A program made the translations under genes and the position numbers. Shown piece by piece: positions 44,240 through 56,267 of a stretch of DNA of 64,000 nt. The notes under the pieces are model-generated. The model had not been told where the DNA came from, searched no databases, and was given only the letters and a program-made list of their open reading frames with translations. The stretch covers positions 17,803,484 to 17,867,483 of the forward strand of contig CM076951.1 of the NCBI GenBank assembly GCA_039566865.1, written 5' to 3'. Origin of the DNA: Aurelia coerulea (lineage: Eukaryota; Cnidaria; Scyphozoa; Semaeostomeae; Ulmaridae). Within the stretch, counting starts at the first letter, position 1. Each line of letters begins with the position of its first letter.

Positions 44240-44820
44240 TTCTGATCTCTAGTCCGCTTCATTTATTGTACCATCCTTTAGATATTCCGTGTCTAAACTT
44301 CCAGGTGGTGTGTATCTGGTTGGGGATTTTCTCTCAGGAATTATGGAGCACACAGCTTGCAAGTGTGACTTTTTCAACATTTTCGGGTGAAAGCAACATC
44401 GGCATCAAAAATATGCGAAAACGATTCGCCAAAATGCCGAAAGCATTTTCGACAATACGTCTTGCTCTGCTTAACCTGTAATTATAAATCCTTTTATCAA
44501 GTGACAAACCTCGAAACGGATAAGGCTTCATGATATTCACTTTTAGAGGAAAGGCATCATCTGCAACGACCACGTAGGGTAGCTCTGTATTTACATAATC
44601 CATCATCCATTATTCTTGCTTTTGGGACACAAGCAAGATTCTCTTCCAAAGCTGTCGAGAGCGTTGAATTTCTGAAAACACCTCCATCACTAATTCTTCC
44701 ATTGCACCCAACATCGACATAAATGAATTTATAGTTGGCATCAACTAGTGCCAGTAAGACAACACTAAATGTGTTTTTATAATTAAAATAGTAAGATCCA
44801 GAATTTCTTGGTTGCTTTAT
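44240..44820 (-). pseudogene. Harbinger transposase, 3' part (flipped)
   Basis: Begins IKQPRNSGSYYFNYKNTFS immediately at the breakpoint, continuing GKHIQ of the 5' part. It then encodes YVDVGCNGRISDGGVFRNST, a one-base shift near 44600, YVVVADDAFPLKVNIMKPYP (second Asp) and RRIVENAFGILANRF (Glu). It decays after VLHNS. All three catalytic residues of the combined protein are present. Confidence 0.8.
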
Positions 44821-45350
44821 CTGCACAGGTAGAAAAGACCCTAAATCAAGCATGCAATCCTACATGATTTTACACAGGATTGCGCTTGTGATTTTGAATC
44901 GCGTTCAATCCGACCCCTTTATCACATGCGATTGTTGTATGAGAAATCCCAATTGAAGCAGCACTAGAATTCTCTGACGGTACAATCGCATGGGATTTTT
45001 ATTCTTTTGAAATTGTCTCTTGATTATGCAGACTGGAAATTCTAGCACTATGTTTACTTGGGTGAAATCGTATGGGAACAGACCCATAAAGAAATCAAAG
45101 CGTATGATGTTGAAAACTATAATCACACAATGATCCTTTGTGATTATATTGCTTGCATAATCACAACCTATGATTTTGGATTTATCATTTGTTTTCATCC
45201 TTTGTGATTTGATGTGCTGTGCAATCACAACCCATGATTTTGGATGTATCATTTGTTTTCATCCTTTGTGATTTGATGTGCTGTACAATCACAACCCATG
45301 ATTTATGCACTTGCTCGCTCTCGCATGATACTGACCCCCATAAAAAATCC
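44821..45350. repeat. MITE-like repeat at the right breakpoint and 64-bp tandem repeat
   Basis: Starts CTGCACAGGTAGAAAAGACC directly after the transposase fragment. At 45184-45311 a 64-bp unit (TCATTTGTTTTCATCCTTTG, CAATCACAACCCATGATTT) is present twice, with a divergent unit before it. Confidence 0.65.
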
Positions 45351-45826
45351 AATGTGATTTTGTTCATTATTTGATACATTCCATAGTACGGTGGTCTCAG
45401 CATGGGTAGGAAGTGAGGTAAAGGGATAACTTTGCCTTTTCAGGCAAAGAAATGCTCTAACTGCAATGAGCCTTAAGCTGTCAACAGCGCGAAGCGTCAA
45501 CGGCAAGCCCCTACAAGAGAGATAAACGGGACCAGAGCGGATATTTGCTTTTTACCTCGATTGCTACCATTCTTGTCCTACTCTCTTGTGTAATTCCTCC
45601 CATGCCAAGATCACAATACATACAAATATGCACCAAGCAGATTCAAAAATATACAAGGCACAAAAATTTAGAATTTTGCCATCCTCTCAATGTAGACATA
45701 ATTTGTTGAATGTTCACTTAACTGCAGAAAGAAAGCAGACTAAAGCACAAGAATAAATGGATGATATTCTCTTCAACGTCAGATATATTGCAGACACTTG
45801 CCTTTAACTTTAAGCATTAAACTCAT

Positions 45827-46960
45827 TTGAAACTAGTGATACTCATACTTGATTCAAAGTTTAAAAAATTCTTAACTTTCAGAAATTTGATAACGAGAAT
45901 AGATACACTGAAAAAGGAGATGGTTCCATCAAGATTTTTGATCACACTGCAGACAATTCTTAATCACAAAATTCTATTAGATAAGCTGGAACATTACGGA
46001 ATAAGAGGTATCGCTCATTCTTGGTTCAAATCTTACCTTACAGATAGAAAGCAAACTGTTTCAGTAAATGGTGAAACGGCAAAAGATCTTTCTATTAACT
46101 GTGGAGTCCCACAAGGAAGCGTCTTAGGCCCACTACTCTTCTTGCTATATATCAATGATATCTACGTTTCCTCACAAAAACTGGATTTTCACCTCTTTGC
46201 TGATGACACTAGTCTTTTTTTTTCAAGCAAAAATTTACAAACCTTGGAGCAAACAGTAAACTCAGAATTGAAAAATATTTCTGATTGGCTATTGGCTAAC
46301 AAACTTTCCTTAAATGTATCAAAATCCAATTTTCTGATTATAAATCCACATCAAAAAAAGATTGATAAACCAATTCTTCTTAAGATTGATAATGAAAAAC
46401 TTGAACAAAAAGATTACACTAAATACCTTGGCGTAATCATAGATAAACAATTAAATTGGAAACAGCATATCAAGCAACTAAACATAAAGATCTCAAAGAG
46501 CATTGGCTTACTTTACAAGACAAGACACTTAGTACCCCAAAACACCCTATGCACGCTCTATAATTCATTTATTCAGTCTCACGTACTTTATGGCATACTA
46601 AACTGGGGTAGTGCTTATGAAACTAATCTGGAACCATTGAAATGTAGTCTTCGTAAAGCAGTTAGGGTAATTGATTTTGCTAAATACCAAGCTCATAGTG
46701 AACCACTGTTCAAAAAATATAATCTGCTTAATTTTGATAACATGTATAAACTTGAAGTGGCTAAATTCATGTTTGATATTTATCATGAAAACAGTAGTGA
46801 CATTTTCAATGACTTGTTTATCAAAACAAATTTACGTCATCATCACATGACAAGGCAATCCTCAAATGACAACTTCTCTCTCCCCCTGGTATCCACAAAT
46901 TACAAACAAAGGTCAATTATTTATGAAGGAGTCAAAATTTGGAATTCTCTGCCATTGCGC
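45827..46960 (+). pseudogene. LINE reverse transcriptase, C-terminal two thirds
   Basis: Encodes HKILLDKLEHYGIRGIAHSW, GVPQGSVLGPLLFLLYIND (motif B), LFADDTSLFF (motif C), LNVSKSNF (D) and YLGVIIDKQLNWKQHI (E), then the CR1/jockey-group tail (VLYGILNWGSAYETNLEPLK, GVKIWNSLPL). Motif A is damaged: the sequence before NHKILL reads in the wrong frame and lacks its FDT. The open start at 45827 is not a real start. The endonuclease part is absent here. Confidence 0.8.
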
Positions 46961-47306
46961 AGTATGTTTGATGCTGGAGTTGCCTTTTGGAATTCCATTG
47001 AAACATATCAGGTAGACAAACAAATGTATGCAGTTTTGAAAGGAATGTCATATTTGTAAACCAGGAGCTATGTATGAAACTGCTCGAGTTCAAGCCTTTG
47101 AAATAAATTCACGCTTGACAACATTAGAATGTCGAAAATGGCCTGTTCATTTGCTTAAGAAGGAGTTATTTCCTACCAAAGATTATCTACATTATCTTGC
47201 AAATGTGCAGGAATCATTGATGACATCTGAAACATTTCAATCTTATACTAAACTGCGAGAACATATGATGTTCACAAAGCGCCTACTAAATTTATTGGAT
47301 GGATGA
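46961..47306 (+). pseudogene. Unrecognised helical protein fragment fused after the RT
   Basis: The RT frame runs straight into RSMFDAGVAFWNSIETYQVD and stops at 47059. A +1 shift then opens 47070-47306 (RVQAFEINSRLTTLECRKWP, LREHMMFTKRLLNLLDG). The two parts look like one helical protein with a frameshift. Not recognised. Confidence 0.35.
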
Positions 47307-48130
47307 CCATGAACCAGTTGCTATAGGAGAGCTGCTCATCCGTTATCTGATACAAAAATGTTCATAACATTTTTGCAATGATGAAAAGTCCAGCAAATGA
47401 CATAGGCCTTTAAATCTACACCACACCAAATAGATAAAATAGCAAGTTAAATGTTCAATTAGAAAAACAAACTGTCAATCTCCAAACGATTAAATATCAT
47501 TTTCATTCAGCCATTTCCTTCACTGCATCTCCAAGCACGACATTGAGCATCCACAAACGCAGAGTAGTTTCTGAAAACTAGAGAAATGATTATGATCACT
47601 AACAATGAAAGTAGTAACAAATTGCTCAATCATTTTGAAGATTAAATGCTTGCTATGATACTGTCACATAAGGTCACTTCCTGTCGTTCACTTTTAGTTG
47701 CTCAATTTTTTCCTTATGCTCTTACAAATATTCAGCTACCCTATACATAAAGTAGTTTCTCAATGGTAAATGATTTCCAACCAAAGGTATCCATCTAATC
47801 TCTTTCTGAAAACGAGACAAAGAAAGGAATCAGCCCCTTTGTGTTAAGTGTCAAACCAAAGAACGGAATGTCAGTTTTCTTCCATAATGGTTAAAGGTGA
47901 AGCGAAAGATGCCAGACATCCACTTGCTTTAGAAATATTGTATTTAGAAATAACATTGTACGTAGGTGCTGCCTCTGGCATTAAAACGCATTGGAAAAAC
48001 AGAGACAGAGTATGGACATTTGCCAACCGCTTGCTCTTACAGTTGTTTTTGCTGACATTATATAGAGGATGATGGTTGCCTGTTGCATAATTTGACTATG
48101 AATAGTTTTCACCGATAGGAGGGCATTTCT
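47307..48130. other. Intergenic, nothing supportable
   Basis: AT-rich. One open frame of 74 codons (47848-48072) has no features that support it. Confidence 0.4.
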
Positions 48131-48179
48131 TTAAGATTTCTTTTGACCATGCACGGAACTTTTGCCTTGTAAAGGGTAA

Positions 48180-50960
48180 TCTCACCTTTGTCAGCTCCAA
48201 ATCTGTATCCAACAATATCATCATCGTAAACTACAACGTAGAAAGGAAAAAAAAGTTGTAAAACTGTTTTATTTACACATTATCATTTCTACAGTAAAAT
48301 TCATCTTCCTAGGCAGTATTTTTATCATACGTTTGTCTGCATGCCTTTTGTTTCAAATTGCTTCGATGAAATTTTATACAAAAAAAAGACATTTGCAAAA
48401 CCAACAGCTTTACTGATGATTAGTGTTTGTAAGGCTAAGAAAAAGTCTATGAAAACTCATCTCAGATAGAACTCAGATGAGAACAAATCTCAGATAGAAT
48501 ATAGTATTTGGCCCTGGACCATTCCAAGAAATAGTCACATTCAGAATTATCTGCAGGTCACATGAATTAACGTTAGATCTAAAGTAGCATGCTTACCATA
48601 AATGCAAGTGCACCTGTTGTATGTATTGTTGTTGTTGTTGGAAGCTGCATCTATAGAAAAACAATATTCCTAATGAACAATAGTTAAGTATTATCTGCCA
48701 ATAGCTTAAGAATTGCCAACCTACTGTGAAACCTTTACAATTTGTTTCATAAACCTTAACTGTGGATGAGAAGCGAATGAGAATTGATTTGGATATCAGG
48801 ACCTCTAACGACAGGGGGGGGGCATGTTGCTCCAATTTTTTTGCAAATTATGCATTTCATAAATTCTTTATAAGGGCAGGCAATGAAATGATATATTGGC
48901 ATGCTCCTTCTGATTAGGAAAACAACCCTTACTGATGAAGGCTTACGCCGAAACGTTAACGAATGTGTTTTTTCTGAGATTATACACATAAATAGATATA
49001 TATGTATGTAAACGTTTGCCACCCCCACCCCCCACTTTTCTGATCTCGTCGGATGCCCTGGATATCGATTTGGAATGTTTCAGCGTCCGAGGCTTCATTG
49101 AGAGAACTGCTTTAAGCTGTACCATGTTGCATTTGATGATACGTATAAGAATATCGCATTTGATGATACGTATGAGATATCCGAAAATGATATTCTCTTT
49201 TGTAAAATCGTATTCCATTCGAGTTTTCAATACTAATGTAACAGTATTGCTAGTATTAGCTAGGTAATCTCAGCAGATATTCAAGTTACATGACCATCAT
49301 ATCTAAAAATCGCGTTACCTCTCTTGATGTTGCGATCTCTTTGTTATCCGCATACAGCCAGTCATTTCCGGGAAATGTGGTGTTTTTTGCCATAAGACGA
49401 TCAGTGTAAAAGCTAGGAAAAAGTTAAAGAATGTTCTCATAAATGATATATGCTGAGTAGTCTTCTGTTTTAAGGAAACCATGACAAGATTTATTTGAGT
49501 TGGAGGCCTATGTCAGCGGCAAAATTCTGAATAAGGGGCTTTTCTCAATTGATTACTTTATAAAGTCCTGGTTTTTTTGCAACCAATTTTTCGTGATTTG
49601 GATGATACTATCTTAGACTCATCATCCCCAGCAGCTAATTAAATTTTGCAACTATACCTAATCATTTAGTTTACTAACCTAATCTTCCGAGCTTCATAAC
49701 TGCGTTTTCTCCCCATCGGATCTACACAGAGTAGGATCTTCTTGTGTTCAAAGACCTTTATAATCTGAAAATTGAATAGAAAGTTAGCAAAAATTCTGTC
49801 GTTGTGTAAACTTGTATGATGCGGACGGATTTAGATTTTTGTAACGAAATTATATCCTCTTTTGACATGTTTTGACAACCTGCTCTAGAAAAATTGCCTT
49901 ATTTTGATACCCTGTGCTAGATTTTGGATTCGACACGAGAGCGACTCTGGAGCGGCTTTGGGTCAGGCGTCGAATATAATTGACATCAGACGCTCTCGCG
50001 TCGCATTATGCGACTGAAGCAGTCCAATCTTATAATTTAGGTCGACCCAAATTAAATTGTCGTACTCAATCTAGTCAAACGTCGCATTTTGGTCGCGCCG
50101 AATTGACCCTGGCCAGTTTCAGTACCGGACCAAATTCTTAGTTTCTCATAAGAGAATACGTGTACTTTAAAACTACGAATGTCTTCAGCTATACTAGTTT
50201 CGTGCAATTTTAGTGTGGCTGATTATAAATTTTTCTGATGCATTGGGATCAAGATTAAACTGTTACAGTAGTTGTATTTCGGCTGTAGATATGCTGAATA
50301 ATCTATAGACTTATCTATAATTTACATACCGCCACACCCCATGTACCAGTTGTTTGGCCAATGCCCTCCAATGACGGAAACTGCAGTGGGATGACCATGG
50401 TTGATGGATTATAAGGCTTCAGGATAGAAAATAACATTTCATTAGAATATTGGATAGGTCGATGCAAATTCTTGCAATGTACCGTTGTCAAGACTAATGT
50501 CTCGAAGAATACTGAAGGGTTCAAGTTGATCAGTGCCTTCTTGAAATTACCATAATCTGAATTTTATGTTGGAAAATGTTGTGATCATAGGCTGTGAGTT
50601 TTAAGATGAAATTAGCTACGATGTTTTTTTTAACAGCGGCTCCCTGATATTTAGTAGTCACTCGAAGCTGACCTAGGAGATGCTTATCTACCCATGGATT
50701 ACTGCAGATGGATCACAACGTCCTCCAAAGTACAATCCAGATGTTGCATATTGTTCTTGCATTGTTCAAAATGACTTGATTGAGGAAAGGATATGTGAAT
50801 CACTGAGAGAAAAAACTTGTAACTGTTTACTTACTTCCTTCTCCAAGTACTGCTGTATTTGGTTCTTCAAACTATCATTCATGGTGTAGTTACCATCACT
50901 GACTTTGATCTTATTGGTGGCAACAGGAAGTAGGGCCTGTATTTTTGATTCGGGCTGAAA
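48180..50960 (-). CDS. Possible multi-exon gene, unrecognised (weak C48-protease resemblance)
   Basis: Four consecutive minus-strand segments have acceptor and donor sites. 50848-50957: ESKIQALLPVATNKIKVSDG. 50330-50556: DYGNFKKALINLNPSVFFET and a hydrophobic MVIPLQF..GTWGVA. 49679-49764: IIKVFEHKKILLCVDPMGRK. 49319-49412: FYTDRLMAKNTTFPGNDWLY. A short fifth segment near 48192-48236 reads YDDDIVGYRFGADK. The order 'IPLQF..TWGVAV.KVFEHKKILLCVDPMG' recalls the HW...DPxG core of Ulp1/C48 peptidases, often carried by transposons, but the catalytic His position reads Thr. Exon phases were not all verified. Confidence 0.35.
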
Positions 50961-50999
50961 ACGAAAACACCTCATCAATTAAAAGGAATCAAAGAATCA

Positions 51000-52615
51000 A
51001 CAGAAGGAATCAGCACGAAGGAATAATTCGAATACTTTGGAAAAACACTAAACAGATAAATATTAACAATTCAGGAGCACTACCAATGCCTACTTTGTAA
51101 GAATTTACATGCCACCGCCATTTTAAAAGAGTTAGGAACTTGATGTATTTTTAGTAAATTTAGTAGTAAATTTGTAAGCAATGTAAGCAACCAAAATCAG
51201 TAAAATTGACGAGGAATTGCCAGCTAAATTTGCCACATTCCACATCCTTTGATATTTCATTTAGATAGCATATGCATTGGTTCCTCTGCATTTTTGTCGG
51301 TAGAAACATGCCTACAAAATCATATTATGAAATTACCAGCCATGAATTCAAGTCATGAATTAGTAGAAATTATTTCTTTCTGGTGAGTGGTCATTGTTTT
51401 TCCCTTAGCAACGCCATAGCAACACATTTTTTCTGAAGTCCGAGAAAAGACAACCGAGAAATATACCAGGAAACCCCCCCCCCCCCCAAGCAGCCCAGTT
51501 GTCTTTGCCTCGTAGTCAAGCAAATCTAGAACCATGCCATACCATGGCAACAGCTGTTACAGCTGCGATAAGACTGCAGAAATTGCATGGACGATCACGA
51601 AACAGTACAGTGGCAGTTTGAAAAATTTGGATTTATTTAGAGATGATAGATCATCATTTGCAGATTGTCAGATTAAGATGTGTGGAGAAGTAAAGGGAGA
51701 AGGAAGCAAGCAAGTGCCATTTTGTGGCTATTCGGCATTCACTTATGGCCACGTGCCCATTCAAGGAGGGGGGCTTTGGGGGGTTGGGTTAGGCAAAAAA
51801 TTCAACTATTCGGCATTCATTGCTGAAATTTTTGAGAACGAATGCCACGTCAAAGGAGAGGACAAGGCCAAGCATGCTCAAGAGTGATCAAAGTTCTACT
51901 GATATTAATTATGAGAGCTAATGAAAAAATGTTGAGAACAGTCACAGAAAGAATTGGATTCATATGCTGCATGCAGACAGTTCTAGACAGAAAGGGGTTC
52001 ATTTTAGACAAGACAAGAAGAGTAGCAACTTGTATGCAAAACTTACTTAGGCCTATGTGGCAAAACTTTGAAGTTGGTTTTCTCAGTTTTTGATTTTGGA
52101 TGCCTATAAATTTTAAAACAGGCTTTCTCCAAACTTTTAGCACTTACATGCCTAAGACTTGGTCTGTAGGTCAGACATATGTTCATTTAGGTAGTGAAGC
52201 AAAATTTTTATCATCAGACTTTAGGTGTCAGATGTAGGCGTGGCTAAATTTTGCGTTAAGTTTATAAAACAGTTATTTTATCCTAGACTGCTTGTCTTGG
52301 TAGCAAATAAATTCTGTTGCTTCAATATCTAAGTTATATGCTTGGAATGATACACACAAAATTTGACACCAATATCTCAATCCTTGACAGAGATATGCTG
52401 TTTTGAATTATTTAGGCGTGCCTGCAAGTTTGAAGACCACACCCATCAAATTTGAAAATTTATTACCATTTCTGAATTATTCAACATATTATCATTCTTT
52501 CTGATAGCTTTCAAGTATTTTAAATATGTAGAACATTTTACGGATTACTTACAATCATGAACTGGCTTGTTATGCGCTATAAACTATTCATTTTCTTGAA
52601 AATGCTCAAAATTCC
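51000..52615. other. Intergenic, no gene recognised
   Basis: A C-tract lies at 51474-51488. Several short open frames lack any domain. Nothing supportable. Confidence 0.4.
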
Positions 52616-52760
52616 TTAAGGCCCTGTTACACAACAAGGATATTCCATTGGATATTCCATAAATAGACGTGATGAAATATCCGATCGAATATTTTCTTAA
52701 TATCTTGGGTTCCGCGGATATTACTTGAGATAATCATCAAGTCAGCAAAGTCCATTCATT
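52616..52760 (+). repeat. Probable left terminus of the second Harbinger element
   Basis: TTA is followed by AGGCCCTGTTACACAACAAG and internal GGATATTCC/GAATATCC repeats, 200 bp upstream of the transposase. The right terminus was not found before 56 kb. Confidence 0.5.
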
Positions 52761-52816
52761 TAAGAAGCGCGCGCTTACTTCAGTTGTCCTAAAAAAGTGC
52801 GCGCTATTTCAATTCC

Positions 52817-54094
52817 ATGGGCCTAACCATGAACGAGAACACTGACAACATCGAAGAAGCACTTGTTTGCTCTATCATTGCTACATGTTCTACAATCATT
52901 CATGTGAATTCTACAGAAAATAATGGAACGAGGAATAGGAAAGTTTGGTGCAAAGACTACTATCGTGAACGTGATGAACTTGGTGCTTACAAGCTAACGT
53001 TGGAAGAGCTCAGGTTGAATGATCCATTTTCCTTTCGCCAATATTTGCGAATGAGTGCCGGAGACTTTGAGGAGTTACTTCAAATTGTTGGGCCTCACAT
53101 TACAAAACAATCAACGCACTTAAGGAAAACAATCCCCCCTGAAGAAAAATTGGCTGTAACATCAAGATTTCTGGCTACAGGAAACTCGTACCAAGATCTG
53201 TCATACACATTTCGAATGCACCGTACCACGATTGCAGGATTTGTTCCATTAGTATGCAAGAAGATATATGAATGTTTGAAAGATCTCTACTTGAAGCTTC
53301 CAGACACACCTGAGGTGTGGAAATCATATGCAAAACGCACCGAAGAAAGATGGCAGTTTCCAAACTGCATTGGAGCGGCAGACGGAAAACATATAGCCAT
53401 TTTGCATCCAGAGGATTCTGGTTCTACTCATTATAACTACAAGGGTTTTTACAGTATCGTGTTACTTGCAATCGTTGATTATGATTACCGCTTTCTGTAT
53501 GTTGATGTTGGCTGTCAAGGTCGCATTAGCGAAGGTGGGGTTTACAGAAACTCATCATTTTACAAAGCATTGGAAAATGGGAGTCTTGGTCTTCCGGATT
53601 CAGAGCAACTCCCTCAGTCTACTGATCCAGACTGGTCATTTGATCAATGCGCTGTGCCAGTGCCATTTATGTTTGTCGCAGACGATGCATTCCCTTTGGG
53701 AATGTATTGCATGAAGCCATTCCCACAGTCAAATTTGACAGATCGGAAACGTATTTTTAACTACCGCTTATCTAGAGTCCGTAGAATCAGTGAAAATGTA
53801 TTCGGAATCTGGGCTAATCGGTTCCGAGTTTTCACGACAACGATGGCCCTTGAACCAAACAAGGCTGTTGATGTAACACTGGCCACAATAGTGCTTCACA
53901 ACTTTCTTAGAAGTAAGTCCAAGGAATCGTATACAGGACAGGGAGCAGTGGACCTCGAGAATGATAATGGTGATGTAGTTCAAGGCGACTGGCGAAAAGA
54001 TCCAGAAAATATTAACTTTATGCGTTCTCTCCCAGTCACGAAGAGTAACCGTGCATCTCTCTCAGCAGACTGTCTACGGGACATGAGAGCGTAG
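52817..54094 (+). CDS. PIF/Harbinger (HARBI1-like) DDE transposase, intact
   Basis: A 425-codon open frame from ATG at 52817, with another ATG 4 codons on. Order: KVWCKDYYRERDELGAYKL; the EELRLNDPFSFRQYLRMS region; an HTH-like segment (DLSYTFRMHRTTIAGFVPLV); then the DDE_Tnp_4 core with Asp at ~residue 189 (IGAADGKH), Asp at ~289 (FVADDAFPLG) and Glu at ~326 (RISENVFGIWANRF). The length is normal for HARBI1-like transposases. It would cut and paste DNA with TWA targets, usually with a Myb- or MADF-type partner; none lies beside it. It is intronless here, unlike the copy at 39.6 kb. Possibly active or recently active. Confidence 0.85.
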   Translation: MGLTMNENTDNIEEALVCSIIATCSTIIHVNSTENNGTRNRKVWCKDYYRERDELGAYKLTLEELRLNDPFSFRQYLRMSAGDFEELLQIVGPHITKQSTHLRKTIPPEEKLAVTSRFLATGNSYQDLSYTFRMHRTTIAGFVPLVCKKIYECLKDLYLKLPDTPEVWKSYAKRTEERWQFPNCIGAADGKHIAILHPEDSGSTHYNYKGFYSIVLLAIVDYDYRFLYVDVGCQGRISEGGVYRNSSFYKALENGSLGLPDSEQLPQSTDPDWSFDQCAVPVPFMFVADDAFPLGMYCMKPFPQSNLTDRKRIFNYRLSRVRRISENVFGIWANRFRVFTTTMALEPNKAVDVTLATIVLHNFLRSKSKESYTGQGAVDLENDNGDVVQGDWRKDPENINFMRSLPVTKSNRASLSADCLRDMRA

Positions 54095-54111
54095 GATGAA
54101 ACGGTATTTCA

Positions 54112-54541
54112 GAAGGGACTAGAAATGGTAAAGAATATGTTTAAGGTAAAGGAAATCTACAATGATCAAGAGACGATTCTTCGGAAGCTTTTCCGCGGAC
54201 AGAACGTATACTTCAGTGCTCCTACTGGATATGGGAAATCATTAGTTTTTCAGTTGATTCCAATAATGGCCGACTACTTGCTGGATCTGGATCTTTGTAC
54301 ATGCATTGTTTTGATAATCTCGCCTCTGAAATCCCTAATGTTAGACCAGGTTCATTACCTTCAGTATATTGGTTTGAATGCTGTGGCAATAACTGGAGAT
54401 GCCGATGAAGATTTGGTAAAGATGTTAAGGAAATTGGCTGCTCGCCAAATTTGATTTACGTTTCGCCAGAGTCGATGCTTGCGGTGAAGAAGTGGAGAGA
54501 ATTTGCAAAGGTGTTCCAAGACTTGTGGCAAGCATTGAAGG
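54112..54541 (+). pseudogene. RecQ-like helicase N-terminal exon, one frameshift
   Basis: After an acceptor-like TATTTCAG the frame encodes FKVKEIYNDQETILRKLFRG (Q-motif), YFSAPTGYGKSLVFQLIP (motif I), IVLIISPLKSLMLDQVHYL (Ia) and AVAITGDADEDL. A one-base loss near 54418-54424 shifts it; the other frame continues with NLIYVSPESMLAVKKWREF to a donor GTACAC at 54542. The Walker A GKS is present. It begins 17 bases after the transposase stop. No downstream helicase exons were found. Confidence 0.65.
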
Positions 54542-55674
54542 TACACAATGTTAGGAACAAGAAGTCCAGCTTGAATTTCAAATCAGTTTTTAACTTGTCT
54601 ACTTTTGATCAAGGGTATAGGACCATCTAATAGAAAGAATGTTAGGCATGCCTAAAAATGGGCGGATTTACATGATCTCTGGGATTTGCAAAGTCACTGC
54701 ACTATAAATTTGATTCAAATTCAAAGCAAAGGAAATACATATCACATACATCTGTTCATCTCAAAATATGTTTTTGCACTATCTGGCAGTCACTTCTTTG
54801 TTCACGTTTTTCCAGTGGTCATTTATCCATGAATAGAAATCATGAATTGAAAAATCCTGCAACAAACTTATGTTGCAAAAGGGAAAAGACTTGTATCTTC
54901 TTCCTGGTACAAATTCCATTGCATTTTGAGAAACCAGTTCAGCAACTACTTTCTTCAAGTCATTCTCTGATGATTTTGCAGAATGTTTCCCAGATCGTTT
55001 GATGACAACACAGAAAGTATTAAATTTATCTAGGAGCGAATTTCCTTTGTCTGCATTCGCTAAGCACGTTGACTTCTGGTGTGAATAAAAGCATCTTGCT
55101 TTGTGCTAATGTATTACAAAATCTGCCCTTGTTGTTTACAGGAAAATATAAAGCCGAGGTCTTAAAAGTATAGACCGAGCTTGCAAGGTATGTTCAATAA
55201 GACTGAGGGCTTTACATTTTCCTGCACAACTACAAAACCGGTTAGGATAGTTATTGTATTGTATTGCCTTGTTTTTGAAACGTCAGTCAGGTGATAAACC
55301 ATAGTATTGAAAGTTTCTTAATTTTATCTTTTATCTATTAAATGCATGAATTATCATGTAGTCTCTAACACTGCTGCAGATATGTTGTATGACATCCAGC
55401 ACCATTTGTCATTTATCAAGCCATAGCAGTGGAACCATCAATTTGCCTTGACATTTTTCTTAGTTCATCTTGCAACCTCGCAAAACAGTGAACTACTAGA
55501 TTTTCTTGAATTTTTTGTTATTCCTGTATCCTGATTACAAATGAAATAACTGAAGCTGAAATCATGAATGACATGTTTTCACTTCTCATATTAGTGAGAT
55601 TGTTGTGTATCTATCTATCAACTTCAATTCTTTCTATTAAGAAATATTTAAAATATTTTTGTGTTATGTTGCAG
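54542..55674. other. Intergenic, repeat remnants only
   Basis: CATAGTATTGAAAGTTTCTTAA near 55300 (first 20 bases considered) recurs near 42056. No gene is recognised. Confidence 0.4.
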
Positions 55675-55737
55675 CCATTCACTGGCCTTCCAAAGGACTC
55701 AGTTGGACTGCCTGCCACAGCTCCTCCCGTTTTGGGC
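55675..55737 (+). other. Possible 21-codon exon
   Basis: Bounded by TATGTTGCAG and GTAAGTG. It encodes PFTGLPKDSVGLPATAPPVLG without stops. It could be an upstream exon of the HCRRRTRGT-family gene that starts at 56268, but this is unproven. Confidence 0.3.
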
Positions 55738-56267
55738 GTAAGTGAATGTTTATATATCTCAGAAGCCAAATTACTGCTGAAGGATTTTTAGGGATTCTTA
55801 TGCAGCCGTGTGTGTGCCCCTCATCCTACGTGCATGCCCCTTTTAATGCACCTCAAACATTTGATCTTTCGCGCGCCAAAAAGGTTTCGCCTAAAAATCA
55901 TGCACCTAAGCTTTTATATTTGATGGATATTCTTAGAACGAAAATTATATTTCTGAACTGACAATGACGAGAACTTAAATTACCATGCCAAAATAATCAT
56001 TGAATGTGGAATTCTTGATTGATTACCATACAAACACCTTACAGGCATTTTTCCAATTCTGAGATGAGTGATTTTACGAAACATAATTTTCTCATCTAAG
56101 TTGGCCTTTGCATGATATATATTATAATTTTTGATATCAGCTATTTACTTTTATTTCACTGCCTTTTCTTACTCACCCAGTATATAAATTAAAGTGAATC
56201 AACGTAGCTAAGTCGAGGCAATCTATAAATAGGACAAAGAAAACTCCTACGCATGTTATTGTTCTCA

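Larger units (their letters stand above)
39463..45350. mobile_element. Autonomous-type PIF/Harbinger element broken by a ~4.1-kb inversion
   Basis: The left terminus AGGCTGAAATACACGATCCA is at 39465-39484, next to TAA. The right terminus, now in the same orientation, begins at 43130/43131 next to TTA. Between 40705 and about 44820 the sequence is inverted. Flipping it back restores opposite TIRs, a TAA duplication, transposase continuity, the MADF gene and the BEL frame. Terminal regions are rich in AAACTGATCAGTTT palindromes. Beyond the element, copies of a CACAGGTAGAAA-ended repeat mark both breakpoints. Confidence 0.85.

Noticed and set aside
51534..51887. 118-codon open frame with several Cys and a Gly-rich patch
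   Set aside because: The Gly-rich part comes from a G-rich simple stretch; no family is recognised and no splice context is convincing.
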